The translations under genes and the position numbers were made by a program. This document shows, in pieces, positions 7,498 through 15,694 of a DNA stretch of 64,000 nt. Source of the stretch: Pseudomonas sp. RIT-PI-r (GTDB lineage: Bacteria > Pseudomonadota > Gammaproteobacteria > Pseudomonadales > Pseudomonadaceae). Below the pieces are notes generated by a model. It was not told the DNA's origin, ran no database searches, and saw only the letters and a program-made list of their open reading frames with translations. The stretch lies in contig NZ_LIGE01000036.1 of NCBI RefSeq assembly GCF_001297015.1, forward strand, positions 310,001 to 374,000. Direction: 5' to 3'. Positions within the stretch are counted from its first letter, which is position 1; every line of letters starts with the position of its first letter.

Positions 7498-9621
7498 GTG
7501 TTTTTCGCTCCTCGCCCTCCCCGTTCGCCCCTGTTGCTGGCGCTGTTGTTCAGCCCGCTAGTGCTGGCGGACGACCTGTTCATGGACAACCAGGCACTGC
7601 CACAGGTGCTGACGGCCACGCGCCTGAAACAGACACCGGCAGAAGTGCCGGGGAGCATGACCGTACTCGACAGCGAATTGATCAACGCCAGCGGTGCCCG
7701 TGACATCAGCGAACTGCTGCGCCTGGTGCCTGGGATGATGGTCGGCAACATCAGCGGCAATCAGGCGGCGGTCAATTACCACGGCACCAATGCCACCGAA
7801 GCACGGCGCATGCAGGTGCTGATCGACGGCCGTTCGGTGTACCGCGCAGGTCTGGCCACGGTGGACTGGAGTGACATCCCCGTGGCCATGGAGGACATCG
7901 AGCGCATCGAAGTCTTTCGCGGCCCGAACACCGTCAGTTATGGCGCCAACGCGCTGATGGCGGTGGTCAATATCATCACGCGCAACCCGGCGGATAGCCA
8001 TGGAACGCGTCTGAAATATACCCGCAGCCAGCGTGGCATCAATGATTTCTATGCCAGCCAGGGCACCGGCTGGAATGGCGGCGATCTGCGCCTGTCGCTG
8101 TCCGGTCAGGAAGATGACGGCTTTGACAGCGATCGCAGCGGCGCCGATTACCGTGACAGCCGCCGCTTGAACCGTTTCAGTCTCGCGGTCAGCCACACCC
8201 TCAGTGATAACCAGAGTCTCGACTGGCAGGTCAACGCCAAAGACGGCACCAACCAGCGGCCCTACACCTATCGGCCGGTGTTCTCCGGGATTACCGCCGC
8301 CGGGAACAATTCTGACGTAGTCGCCAAGGATTACGCCGGTTCGGTGCGCTGGAACCTCGACATCAATCCCGAACACAGCCTTTATATACAAGGCTCGGCG
8401 CAACACTGGGATCGCCAGCAAACCTGGCGCGCCTGCGATGCCGAGGTGTCATTCAGCCCCGAGTTGACGCAACTGTGGCAACTCAACCCCAATTACACCG
8501 AACGCCTGGCGCGCAACATCACCCGTTTCACCGGCCCCGGCGCAGCACCGGGCACACCGCAGGAAATGGCTCTGGCCAATCAGGTGCTGGATCAATGGCG
8601 CAATGGCGCCAGTCAGACCTTGTGCGGCGACATCGACCAGAGCGCCCGCGAATCGCGCTACGACCTCGAATTGCAGGACACCCTCAGCCTGTCCGACAGC
8701 CTGCGTCTGGTCAGTGGCATGAACTATCGTTACGACCGCGCCGATTCCGAAACCTATTTCAATGGCACGCTGGACGACACCACCTGGCGTGCGTTCGGCC
8801 AACTGGAATGGCGCGCCACTGAGCACTGGTTGTTGCAGGGCGGCGCGATGTTCGAAGACACGCAACTGATCGGCAGTTCGCTGACGCCGCGCTTTGCCGT
8901 CAATTATCTGATCAATCCGCGCCACGGCTTGCGCGCGGTGTACTCGGAAGCAATCCGCTCGCCGGACATGTTCGAGAACAATGTGAACTGGAGCTATCAG
9001 GTCAACAACCTGCGGCCCTCGGCCTACGGACAGTCTTCGGCGCGCTACTTCGTCAAGACGCGCGGTCCGGGCGATCTCGATCAGGAACACATGCGCTCGC
9101 GTGAACTGGGCTACAACGGCTATTTCGCCGAACTGGGTCTGGCACTCGACGTAAAGCTGTTCTACGACGAAATCACCGGGATGATCAGCGAGCCATTACG
9201 CAACAATCAGTACATCGCCAGCAACGCCAACAGCTCACGTTTTCGCGGTACCGAAACCCAGCTCGACTGGCGTGTGAGCAGGGCCGACCGCTTGCGTTTC
9301 ACTTACGCTTTTGTCGATGCCGAGGCGAGCAATCCGCTCGATCAGCAATTCACTTCGCGTAACAGCGGTTCCGCCGGCTGGCTGCGCGACTGGGGGCACG
9401 GCTGGAACAGCGCCCTCTTCTATTATGGTGACAACGCGCTCAATGGCTACCGCTTCGAACGGGTCGACACGCGCATCGCCAAACGCATCCCGCTGGGCAA
9501 GGCTCAGCTGCAATTGGCCGGCGTGTTGCAACAACGTCTCGACCATGAGCCGACTACCTTCGTCGACAACAACTACGACGAGCGCCGGGTGATGTACTTC
9601 AGCGCCGAACTGGAGTTCTAG
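7498..9621 (+). CDS. TonB-dependent outer-membrane receptor
   Basis: A 707-residue protein with a signal peptide (RPPRSPLLLALLFSPLVLA-DD), an N-terminal plug domain (about residues 35-150; LPQVLTATRLKQTPAEVPGS, then ISELLRLVPGMMVG and VFRGPNTVSYGANALMAVVNI) and a C-terminal beta-barrel ending with the aromatic terminus MYFSAELEF. This is the layout of TonB-gated receptors for siderophores, vitamin B12 or other ligands. The substrate cannot be read from sequence. The start is a GTG at 7498 placed just before the signal peptide. Its stop is separated by one base from the next gene, a periplasmic binding protein, and a hybrid kinase follows, suggesting a sensory rather than purely nutritional role. 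Confidence 0.88.
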   Translation: MFFAPRPPRSPLLLALLFSPLVLADDLFMDNQALPQVLTATRLKQTPAEVPGSMTVLDSELINASGARDISELLRLVPGMMVGNISGNQAAVNYHGTNATEARRMQVLIDGRSVYRAGLATVDWSDIPVAMEDIERIEVFRGPNTVSYGANALMAVVNIITRNPADSHGTRLKYTRSQRGINDFYASQGTGWNGGDLRLSLSGQEDDGFDSDRSGADYRDSRRLNRFSLAVSHTLSDNQSLDWQVNAKDGTNQRPYTYRPVFSGITAAGNNSDVVAKDYAGSVRWNLDINPEHSLYIQGSAQHWDRQQTWRACDAEVSFSPELTQLWQLNPNYTERLARNITRFTGPGAAPGTPQEMALANQVLDQWRNGASQTLCGDIDQSARESRYDLELQDTLSLSDSLRLVSGMNYRYDRADSETYFNGTLDDTTWRAFGQLEWRATEHWLLQGGAMFEDTQLIGSSLTPRFAVNYLINPRHGLRAVYSEAIRSPDMFENNVNWSYQVNNLRPSAYGQSSARYFVKTRGPGDLDQEHMRSRELGYNGYFAELGLALDVKLFYDEITGMISEPLRNNQYIASNANSSRFRGTETQLDWRVSRADRLRFTYAFVDAEASNPLDQQFTSRNSGSAGWLRDWGHGWNSALFYYGDNALNGYRFERVDTRIAKRIPLGKAQLQLAGVLQQRLDHEPTTFVDNNYDERRVMYFSAELEF

Positions 9622-9622
9622 G

Positions 9623-10555
9623 ATGCGTCACGGCCTGTCACGGAAGACGCCAACCCTTGGCCACTGGCTGGCCGGGGTCTGTCTGTTTTTGACTGCGTGG
9701 CTGCACGGTGTCGCGGTCCAGGCCGCGGACATTCTGCTCACGGGGGCCGAGGAAAGCCCCGGCGTACAAGCGTTCGTTCAGGCTCTGAGCGAATTGCGCC
9801 CGACCGACAACGTGCGTTTCCAACCGCTGGACAGTCTCCCGGCACCGGGCAAACTGCCGGCCAGCCTGCGCCTGATCCTCCTCGATCTGCCAAGCCTGGA
9901 TTGGCGCCTGCAAGACCCCCAAGGTCCGGCAACGCTGGTGCTGCGCATCAGCCGCTTGCAAGCGCGCCAGCGTTTTGGTGACGCAGAACCTGCACACCTG
10001 AGCCTGCTGTGGAGCGATCCACCACTGAGTCGGCAACTGCAATTGATCCGGCGAATCTTGCCGCAGGCACGGCGGGTCGGCGTGCTGTTCGATCAACACA
10101 GCGAGTTTTTGCTGAAAGAACTGAATCTGGCTGCACAACCGCTGAATCTGCAAATCGTCAGCCAGCGCTGGGACAACACCCTTGACAGTCGCCCACTGCA
10201 AGCCGTGCTGAAAAACAGCGACGTGCTGCTGGGCCTCGACGATCCCGATCTGTACAACCCGAAGACCGCGAAGAACCTGTTGCTCAGCAGCTACTCGCGG
10301 CAAGTCGCGCTGGTCGGACCCAACGTCGCTTTCGTCCGTGCCGGCAGCCTGGCCAGCAGCTACAGCGATCAGAACGATTGGCTGGCAATCCTTGATCAAT
10401 TGCTTGACCAACCCTCGGCTGCTTGGCCGCGAGCGCTCTATCCCGCACGTTTTAATGTTTCAAGTAATGCACAGGTGGCTCGTTCATTAGGTATCGAACC
10501 GCTGAATGATGCGTCTGTCGCCAGAGCGCTGGCCGAAGGAGAACGCCGCCCATGA
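9623..10555 (+). CDS. ABC-type periplasmic substrate-binding protein (ABC_sub_bind-like)
   Basis: A 310-residue exported protein: signal peptide to about residue 34 (WLHGVAVQA-AD), then features of the ABC_sub_bind family, including PQARRVGVLFD near residue 150, LLGLDDPDLYNPKTAKNLLL near 210 and the terminal NAQVARSLGIEPLND. It should bind a small ligand in the periplasm. No ABC permease or ATPase gene is nearby. It begins one base after the TonB receptor stop and overlaps the following hybrid kinase by four bases (ATGA). It is therefore likelier to present ligand to that kinase than to a transporter (inference). Confidence 0.82.
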   Translation: MRHGLSRKTPTLGHWLAGVCLFLTAWLHGVAVQAADILLTGAEESPGVQAFVQALSELRPTDNVRFQPLDSLPAPGKLPASLRLILLDLPSLDWRLQDPQGPATLVLRISRLQARQRFGDAEPAHLSLLWSDPPLSRQLQLIRRILPQARRVGVLFDQHSEFLLKELNLAAQPLNLQIVSQRWDNTLDSRPLQAVLKNSDVLLGLDDPDLYNPKTAKNLLLSSYSRQVALVGPNVAFVRAGSLASSYSDQNDWLAILDQLLDQPSAAWPRALYPARFNVSSNAQVARSLGIEPLNDASVARALAEGERRP

Positions 10556-12456
10556 GTTTCCGTCGCCGCTGGGACATCAACACCCGCACCCAGCTGATCA
10601 GCCTGGGCCCGGCGCTGTTGCTGACCTTGCTGTTGATCAGCTTCTTCACGTTTGTGCGCATCCAGGATTTGCGCCAGGAGCTGAACCACACCGGCCAACT
10701 GATCGCCAACCAACTGGCCCCTGCCACCGAGTACGGAGTGATTTCCGGCAACAATGAAGTGCTGGAGAGCCTGCTCAAAGCCACACTGGCTACGCCCAAT
10801 GTGCGTTTTCTTGAAGTGCAGGACAGCGCCAACCGGATTCTGGTGTACGTCGAACAACCGGCTGACACCCACAATCGCCCGCATCAGGTCGAAGTGTTTC
10901 AGGCCCCGGTGCGACTGCAGCGGATCTCCCTGCACAATGATTTCTTTCAGGACGGCAAAGTCAGTAATGGTGCGGCCGCCGAGGATTATCTGGGACGCGT
11001 GATCGTCGGCCTGTCCAACGATGCCTTCAGTCAGCGTCAGCAGGAAATTCTGCTCAAGGCCGGGATTCTCGCGCTGTTCGCCCTGCTCTTCACTTTTGTC
11101 CTGGCTCGGCGTCTGGCCGGTAGCCTGTCGCAGCCGATTCGCGACATCGGCGATGCGGTCAAGGCGATTCAGGACGGCGACTACAAGACCCCGTTGCCGA
11201 TTGTCGACGACACTGAATTGGGGGCTTTGTCGCAGCACATCAACAACCTCGCACAGGCGCTGGAACAGGCCAGCCGCGAGCAGCATCAAGCCATGGCGCA
11301 ACTGATCCAGACCCGCGAAGAAGCGGAAAAGGCCAACAACGCAAAATCCGACTTCCTGGCGATGATGAGCCATGAACTGCGCACCCCCATGAACGGTGTG
11401 CTGGGCATGCTGCAGTTGCTCGAAACCACCGAGATGACTGAGGAGCAGATCGAGTATGCAGCCCTCGCGTCGGAGTCCACCGAGCACTTGCTGAAAGTCA
11501 TCAACGACATTCTCGACTTCTCGCGCATCGAGCGATCAGAACTTGAGCTGGAGCACATACCGTTCAACCTCACCGAGCTGATCGGTGCCTGCGCGCAGTC
11601 GTTCCAGCACAGCGCGGTGCAACGCGGCCTGGCGCTGAATCTGCGGATCCCGGACGACATGCGCAGTTTGCAGGTGCAGGGCGATCCGACGCGGATCCGG
11701 CAGATTCTGGTCAACCTGGTCGGCAACGCACTGAAGTTCACCGAACAGGGTCGGGTCAGCATCGAGGCGCAGTGGCAATCGCTGGATCACGAATTGCTGT
11801 GGTTCACCTGCTCGGTACGCGACAGCGGCATCGGCATTTCTTCCGAAAGTCTGGAATTGATGTTCAACGCTTTCCAGCAGGCCGACAGTTCGATCTCGCG
11901 GCGCTATGGCGGCACCGGCCTCGGCTTGCCAATCGCCCGCACCCTGGCAGAACGCATGGGCGGCACTTTGCGCGCGCAGAGCGAGGAAGGTCGCGGTTCG
12001 GTCTTTACTCTGGAGATCCCGCTGGCGCTTTATAAGCAAGCGCTACCGCCATTGGCCGCGCCGCGCGCGCTGAACGGCAAAGGACAGGGTGAAGGGCGCA
12101 ATGTCTTGCTGGTGGAAGACAATCCGGTGAACCAGACGGTTATCGAAGCGATGCTGCGCAGTCTGGGCTTTACTGTCAGCGTCGCCGTCGATGGCGCGCA
12201 GGCCGTACGCAGCGCTGAAGAAAGTGATTTCGAAGTGATTCTGATGGATTGCCGCTTACCGATCATCGATGGCTATGAGGCGACGCGACAGATCCGCCAA
12301 CTGCCGGGACGCAGCGACGTGCCGATCATCGCACTGACCGCCAACGCGTTGCAGGGTGACCGCGAAACCTGCCTGGAGGCAGGCATGAACGATTATCTGG
12401 CGAAGCCGTTCAAACGTAATGATCTGCAGCAGATTCTGCAGCGCTGGGTGTCGTAG
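10552..12456 (+). CDS. Hybrid sensor histidine kinase, PA1611-like
   Basis: A 634-residue inner-membrane hybrid kinase. Order: TM1 (about 17-36), periplasmic sensor region (37-165), TM2 (about 168-187), HAMP (188-240), HisKA with FLAMMSHELRTPMNG (His274), HATPase_c with N box (Asn392), DSGIGI and GGTGLGLP, then a receiver domain (about 516-630) with phospho-acceptor Asp566 in ILMDCRLP. There is no Hpt domain. The position directly upstream of fabA and the architecture match P. aeruginosa PA1611, which signals through HptB and binds RetS (established for PA1611). It ends the operon with the TonB receptor and binding protein, which would supply its input. Confidence 0.9.
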   Translation: MSFRRRWDINTRTQLISLGPALLLTLLLISFFTFVRIQDLRQELNHTGQLIANQLAPATEYGVISGNNEVLESLLKATLATPNVRFLEVQDSANRILVYVEQPADTHNRPHQVEVFQAPVRLQRISLHNDFFQDGKVSNGAAAEDYLGRVIVGLSNDAFSQRQQEILLKAGILALFALLFTFVLARRLAGSLSQPIRDIGDAVKAIQDGDYKTPLPIVDDTELGALSQHINNLAQALEQASREQHQAMAQLIQTREEAEKANNAKSDFLAMMSHELRTPMNGVLGMLQLLETTEMTEEQIEYAALASESTEHLLKVINDILDFSRIERSELELEHIPFNLTELIGACAQSFQHSAVQRGLALNLRIPDDMRSLQVQGDPTRIRQILVNLVGNALKFTEQGRVSIEAQWQSLDHELLWFTCSVRDSGIGISSESLELMFNAFQQADSSISRRYGGTGLGLPIARTLAERMGGTLRAQSEEGRGSVFTLEIPLALYKQALPPLAAPRALNGKGQGEGRNVLLVEDNPVNQTVIEAMLRSLGFTVSVAVDGAQAVRSAEESDFEVILMDCRLPIIDGYEATRQIRQLPGRSDVPIIALTANALQGDRETCLEAGMNDYLAKPFKRNDLQQILQRWVS

Positions 12457-12523
12457 TGTGGGCCTTTCGACCATCTGCGACTGGCGTGAAAAGCGAAAGT
12501 GCGGCAGTCTTAGGCACCCGAAC

Positions 12524-12549
12524 AAGCCTCAAAAGGGGCTTGAATAAAA
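12524..12549 (+). terminator. Possible terminator after the hybrid kinase gene
   Basis: The stem AAGCCTC / GGGGCTT with an AAAA loop (one G.T pair) lies about 70 bp after the kinase stop and is followed by GAATAAAAATTT. The T-rich tail is weak, so termination may be partial. It separates the kinase operon from the fabA promoter region. Confidence 0.45.
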
Positions 12550-12555
12550 ATTTCA

Positions 12556-12569
12556 GTGCACAAGTGTAC
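12556..12569 (+). promoter_or_regulatory. Imperfect palindrome upstream of fabA
   Basis: GTGCAC-AA-GTGTAC, a 6+6 inverted repeat with one mismatch, lies ~135 bp upstream of the fabA start. In P. aeruginosa fabAB is controlled by the TetR-type regulator DesT at a palindromic site in this region (established); whether this site corresponds to it is a guess from position and symmetry only. Confidence 0.35.
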
Positions 12570-12703
12570 ATTCATGTCCTTGGTGCTGTGACTTTCACCA
12601 CAACGCAATAGTCTATGAGTAGGCTGCCGGTTCGAGGCATGAACGCGTCGAACGGTCGGGAAGATTTGCCCCACCTGCCGCATGGGATTATTGAGGAGCT
12701 CGC

Positions 12704-13219
12704 ATGACCAAACAAAACGCCTTTACTCGGGAAGATCTGCTGCGCTGCAGTCGCGGTGAGCTGTTCGGCCCAGGTAACGCGCAACTGCCCGCCCCGAACA
12801 TGCTGATGGTCGATCGCATCACCCTGATCAGCGAAGAAGGCGGCAAGTACGGCAAAGGTGAATTGGTCGCCGAACTGGATATCAACCCTGACCTGTGGTT
12901 CTTCGCCTGCCACTTCGAAGGTGATCCAGTGATGCCGGGCTGCCTGGGCCTGGATGCCATGTGGCAACTGGTCGGCTTCTTCCTGGGCTGGCAAGGCCTG
13001 CCGGGCCGCGGCCGTGCGCTGGGTTCGGGCGAAGTGAAGTTCTTCGGCCAGGTCCTGCCGACCGCCAAGAAAGTCACCTACAACATTCAAATCAAGCGCG
13101 TCCTCAAGGGCAAGCTGAACCTGGCCATTGCCGACGGTTCGGTGTCTGTTGACGGTCGCGAAATCTACACCGCCGAAGGCCTTCGCGTCGGCGTGTTTAC
13201 CTCCACTGACAACTTCTAA
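12704..13219 (+). CDS. fabA: 3-hydroxydecanoyl-ACP dehydratase/isomerase FabA
   Basis: The 171-residue enzyme dehydrates 3-hydroxydecanoyl-ACP and isomerises the trans-2 product to cis-3-decenoyl-ACP, the branch point for anaerobic unsaturated fatty acid synthesis. The active-site segment FFACHFEGDPVMPGCLGLD contains His70 and Asp84, as in E. coli FabA, and the length is identical to that enzyme. A good Shine-Dalgarno (TTGAGGAG) precedes the ATG. The gene is followed 11 bp later by fabB, the canonical Pseudomonas fabAB operon. Confidence 0.98.
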   Translation: MTKQNAFTREDLLRCSRGELFGPGNAQLPAPNMLMVDRITLISEEGGKYGKGELVAELDINPDLWFFACHFEGDPVMPGCLGLDAMWQLVGFFLGWQGLPGRGRALGSGEVKFFGQVLPTAKKVTYNIQIKRVLKGKLNLAIADGSVSVDGREIYTAEGLRVGVFTSTDNF

Positions 13220-13230
13220 GGGTTATTCGC

Positions 13231-14451
13231 ATGCGCCGCGTCGTTATCACTGGTCTGGGCATCGTTTCGTGCCTGGGCAATGACAAAGAGACCGTCTCCG
13301 CTAACCTGCGTGCAAGCCGCCCTGGCATCCGGTTCAACCCGGAATATGCCGAAATGGGTCTGCGTAGCCAGGTTTCCGGCTCCATTGACCTGAACCTTGA
13401 AGAGCTGATCGATCGCAAGATCTATCGCTTTGTCGGCCACGCAGCGGCTTACGCCTACCTGGCCATGAAAGACGCCATTGCTGACTCCGGCCTGACCGAA
13501 GAGCAAGTGTCCAACCCGCGTACCGGCCTGGTGGCTGGCTCCGGTGGTGCTTCCACGCTGAACCAGATGGAAGCGCTGGACATCCTGCGCGAGAAAGGCG
13601 TGAAGCGCGTTGGCCCGTACCGTGTCACGCGGACCATGAGCAGCACGGTTTCCGCTTGCCTGGCCACGCCATTCAAGATCAAGGGCCTGAACTACTCCAT
13701 CGCTTCTGCCTGCGCCACCAGTGCTCACTGCATCGGTACCGCCATGGAACAGATCCAGATGGGCAAGCAGGACATCGTCTTCGCCGGTGGCGGTGAAGAA
13801 GAGCACTGGAGCCAGTCGTTCCTGTTCGACGCCATGGGCGCTCTGTCCAGCAAGCGCAACGACACCCCGGAACTTGCTTCCCGTGCCTACGACAAAGACC
13901 GTGACGGTTTCGTCATCGCTGGCGGTGGCGGCATGGTCGTGGTTGAAGAGCTGGAACACGCTCTGGCCCGTGGCGCGAAAATCTACGCCGAAATCGTTGG
14001 CTACGGCGCAACGTCCGACGGCTACGACATGGTTGCCCCAAGTGGCGAAGGCGCGATCCGCTGCATGCAGATGGCGATGTCCACCGTTGATACCCCGATC
14101 GACTACCTGAACACCCACGGCACCTCGACTCCGGTCGGCGACGTTGCGGAAATGAAAGGTGTGCGTGAAGTGTTCGGCGACAAGGCACCTGCGATCAGCT
14201 CGACCAAAAGCCTGTCCGGTCACTCCCTGGGCGCTGCCGGCGTTCACGAAGCGATCTACTGCATGCTGATGATGGAAGGCAACTTCATTGCCGGCTCCGC
14301 CAACATCGACGAGCTGGACCCTGAAGTGGCCGATCTGCCGGTGCTGACCAAGACCCGCGAAAACGCCACCATCAACACCGTGATGAGCAACAGCTTCGGC
14401 TTCGGCGGCACCAACGCCACGCTGGTACTGAAGCGCTGGGAAGGCAAGTAA
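13231..14451 (+). CDS. fabB: 3-oxoacyl-ACP synthase I FabB
   Basis: The 406-residue condensing enzyme elongates cis-3-decenoyl-ACP with malonyl-ACP. The catalytic triad is visible: Cys161 in SIASACATSAHC, His296 in NTHGTSTPVGD and His331 in SLSGHSLGAAG. The glycine-rich C-terminal NSFGFGGTNATLVL loop is intact. It is co-transcribed with fabA (11-bp gap) and ends at a clear rho-independent terminator (14480-14508). Confidence 0.98.
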   Translation: MRRVVITGLGIVSCLGNDKETVSANLRASRPGIRFNPEYAEMGLRSQVSGSIDLNLEELIDRKIYRFVGHAAAYAYLAMKDAIADSGLTEEQVSNPRTGLVAGSGGASTLNQMEALDILREKGVKRVGPYRVTRTMSSTVSACLATPFKIKGLNYSIASACATSAHCIGTAMEQIQMGKQDIVFAGGGEEEHWSQSFLFDAMGALSSKRNDTPELASRAYDKDRDGFVIAGGGGMVVVEELEHALARGAKIYAEIVGYGATSDGYDMVAPSGEGAIRCMQMAMSTVDTPIDYLNTHGTSTPVGDVAEMKGVREVFGDKAPAISSTKSLSGHSLGAAGVHEAIYCMLMMEGNFIAGSANIDELDPEVADLPVLTKTRENATINTVMSNSFGFGGTNATLVLKRWEGK

Positions 14452-14479
14452 TTCCCCCCGCTTGAGCCACACATGAAAA

Positions 14480-14508
14480 CGACCCGACTGGTTCGGGGCG
14501 TTTTTTTT
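14480..14508 (+). terminator. Rho-independent terminator of fabAB
   Basis: The stem CGACCCGA / TCGGGGCG (one mismatch) with a CTGGT loop is followed by eight T residues. It lies 28 bp after the fabB stop codon. Confidence 0.85.
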
Positions 14509-14544
14509 GCCTGCAGAAATTAGCCGGGACACTACCGGTCCGTG

Positions 14545-14658
14545 TTGTTGATCGTTCCCACGCTCTGCGTGGGAATGCAACCCCCGTGACGCTCCGCGTC
14601 ACTGGACGCGGAGCGTCCCCAGAGGCATTCCCACGCGGAGCGTGGGAACGATCAACAA
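14545..14658. repeat. Family B palindromic element, copy 1
   Basis: A ~114-bp element with outer arms TTGTTGATCGTTCCCACGC and the exact reverse complement at the right end. Inside it are nested palindromes (TGACGCTCCGCGTCA, GGACGCGGAGCGTCC). The same design recurs at 32531-32632, 35893-35993 and 43934-44039. It occupies part of the 415-bp gap between fabB and the small gene at 14868. The remainder of that gap (14659-14867) holds a short inverted repeat, TGTTGC-N7-GCAACA (14747-14765), and AT-rich promoter-like sequence. Confidence 0.88.
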
Positions 14659-14867
14659 TGGGTTTCGGCGCTTCTGAAAATGAAACTTCTGTCATGAAAC
14701 TTACCGCCCTGCGACCGAATGTCGCGGATTACGCGGGCTGCAGCACTGTTGCAAAAAACGCAACAACACCTTGCACAAATCAGCCGTTTACTTAGCAAGC
14801 TAACAAATCATATAACAGAGTCCTGCACACGCCTTGCTGCAGATAACTTGAGATTTGGAGCTAGCAG

Positions 14868-15056
14868 ATGACTGTAAAAGTAACTGAACGCGACGATTCA
14901 CACATGTCCCACGAAGGCGTAGCCGCCGGTATCCGCATTTGGGATGTGCATCAACAGGACTTGCTGGTCGGCATGTTCCACAACGAGATCGATGCCCACA
15001 ACTATAAGGCCGAGCTGGAAGTGCAAGAACAGCAACGTGATCTGAAATCCGCCTGA
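14868..15056 (+). CDS. Small conserved hypothetical protein
   Basis: A 62-residue hydrophilic acidic protein (starts MTVKVTERDDSHMSHEG; central IRIWDVHQQDLLVGMFHNEI). It has no signal peptide, membrane segment or cysteine. GGAG lies 8 bases before the ATG and an AT-rich promoter-like stretch lies upstream (14785-14830). A monocistronic transcript is likely, since it sits between repeat DNA and a strong terminator. The family is not recognised. The WDVHQQDLLVGMFHNE segment with alternating hydrophobics looks like a small folded domain. Confidence 0.7.
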   Translation: MTVKVTERDDSHMSHEGVAAGIRIWDVHQQDLLVGMFHNEIDAHNYKAELEVQEQQRDLKSA

Positions 15057-15072
15057 TTCAACCACAGCATTG

Positions 15073-15106
15073 AAAAAGACAAACCCCGCCATGAGCGGGG
15101 TTTGTC
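15073..15106 (-). terminator. Terminator between the small gene and the DUF2058 gene
   Basis: A perfect 12-bp stem GACAAACCCCGC / GCGGGGTTTGTC with a 5-base loop. Read on the minus strand it is followed by TTTTTC, so it terminates the DUF2058 gene. On the plus strand the tail (GTTGTT) is weak, but it may also serve the 62-residue gene. Confidence 0.85.
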
Positions 15107-15126
15107 GTTGTTACAGCTTTATCGGT

Positions 15127-15669
15127 TTACCACATCAGATCATCAGGGATCTGATACGCCGCGTACGGATCGTCCTCGGTGCTGACCTCTTCGGTCTGCA
15201 CATTGAGCTGAACGATACGTTGCGGATCGCGCTCCTGGATCTTCAGGGCCGCTTCACGCGGAATCACTTCGTAACCACCGGCATGGTGGACGATCGCCAG
15301 CGAACCGCTGCTGAGCTTGTTGCGCATCAGCGTGTTGACCGAGAGGCGCTTGACCTTCTTGTCGTCGACGAAGTTGTAGTAGTCCTCGGTCGTCAGCTTC
15401 GGCAGACGCGAGACTTCGATCAACTGCTTGACCTGCGCCGCACGCGCCTTGGCCTCGGCTTTCTCTTTCTGCTGACGGTTCAGTTCCTGGTCGCGCTTGA
15501 CCTTCTCGGCCATGGCTTCCTGGGCAGCACGCTGCTGCGAGTCGTCCAGTTCGATCTGGCCTTTATGCGCCAGACGTTGCTGCTTCTGCTTGTCCTTGCT
15601 GACCTGCTTGGCCTGCTTTTGGTTGACCAGACCTGCTTTGAGCAACTGGTCGCGAAGGGAAATACTCAT
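15127..15669 (-). CDS. DUF2058 protein (YaiL-like)
   Basis: A 180-residue, very charged protein starting MSISLRDQLLKAGLVNQKQA, with a long Lys/Gln/Arg/Glu-rich probable helix (about residues 20-85) and a C-terminal domain (YYNFVDDKKVKRLSVNT onwards). This is the DUF2058 layout; members are annotated as nucleoprotein/polynucleotide-associated proteins without a proven reaction. It lies 25 bp downstream of mazG on the same strand and ends at the terminator at 15073-15106. Confidence 0.85.
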   Translation of the reverse strand: MSISLRDQLLKAGLVNQKQAKQVSKDKQKQQRLAHKGQIELDDSQQRAAQEAMAEKVKRDQELNRQQKEKAEAKARAAQVKQLIEVSRLPKLTTEDYYNFVDDKKVKRLSVNTLMRNKLSSGSLAIVHHAGGYEVIPREAALKIQERDPQRIVQLNVQTEEVSTEDDPYAAYQIPDDLMW

Positions 15670-15694
15670 CGGGCTTACTCACTTGGGCAGTTGC

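Noticed and set aside
13216..14580. A ~450-codon minus-strand frame across fabB
   Set aside because: Antisense to fabB and its terminator, and extends into a repeat element.
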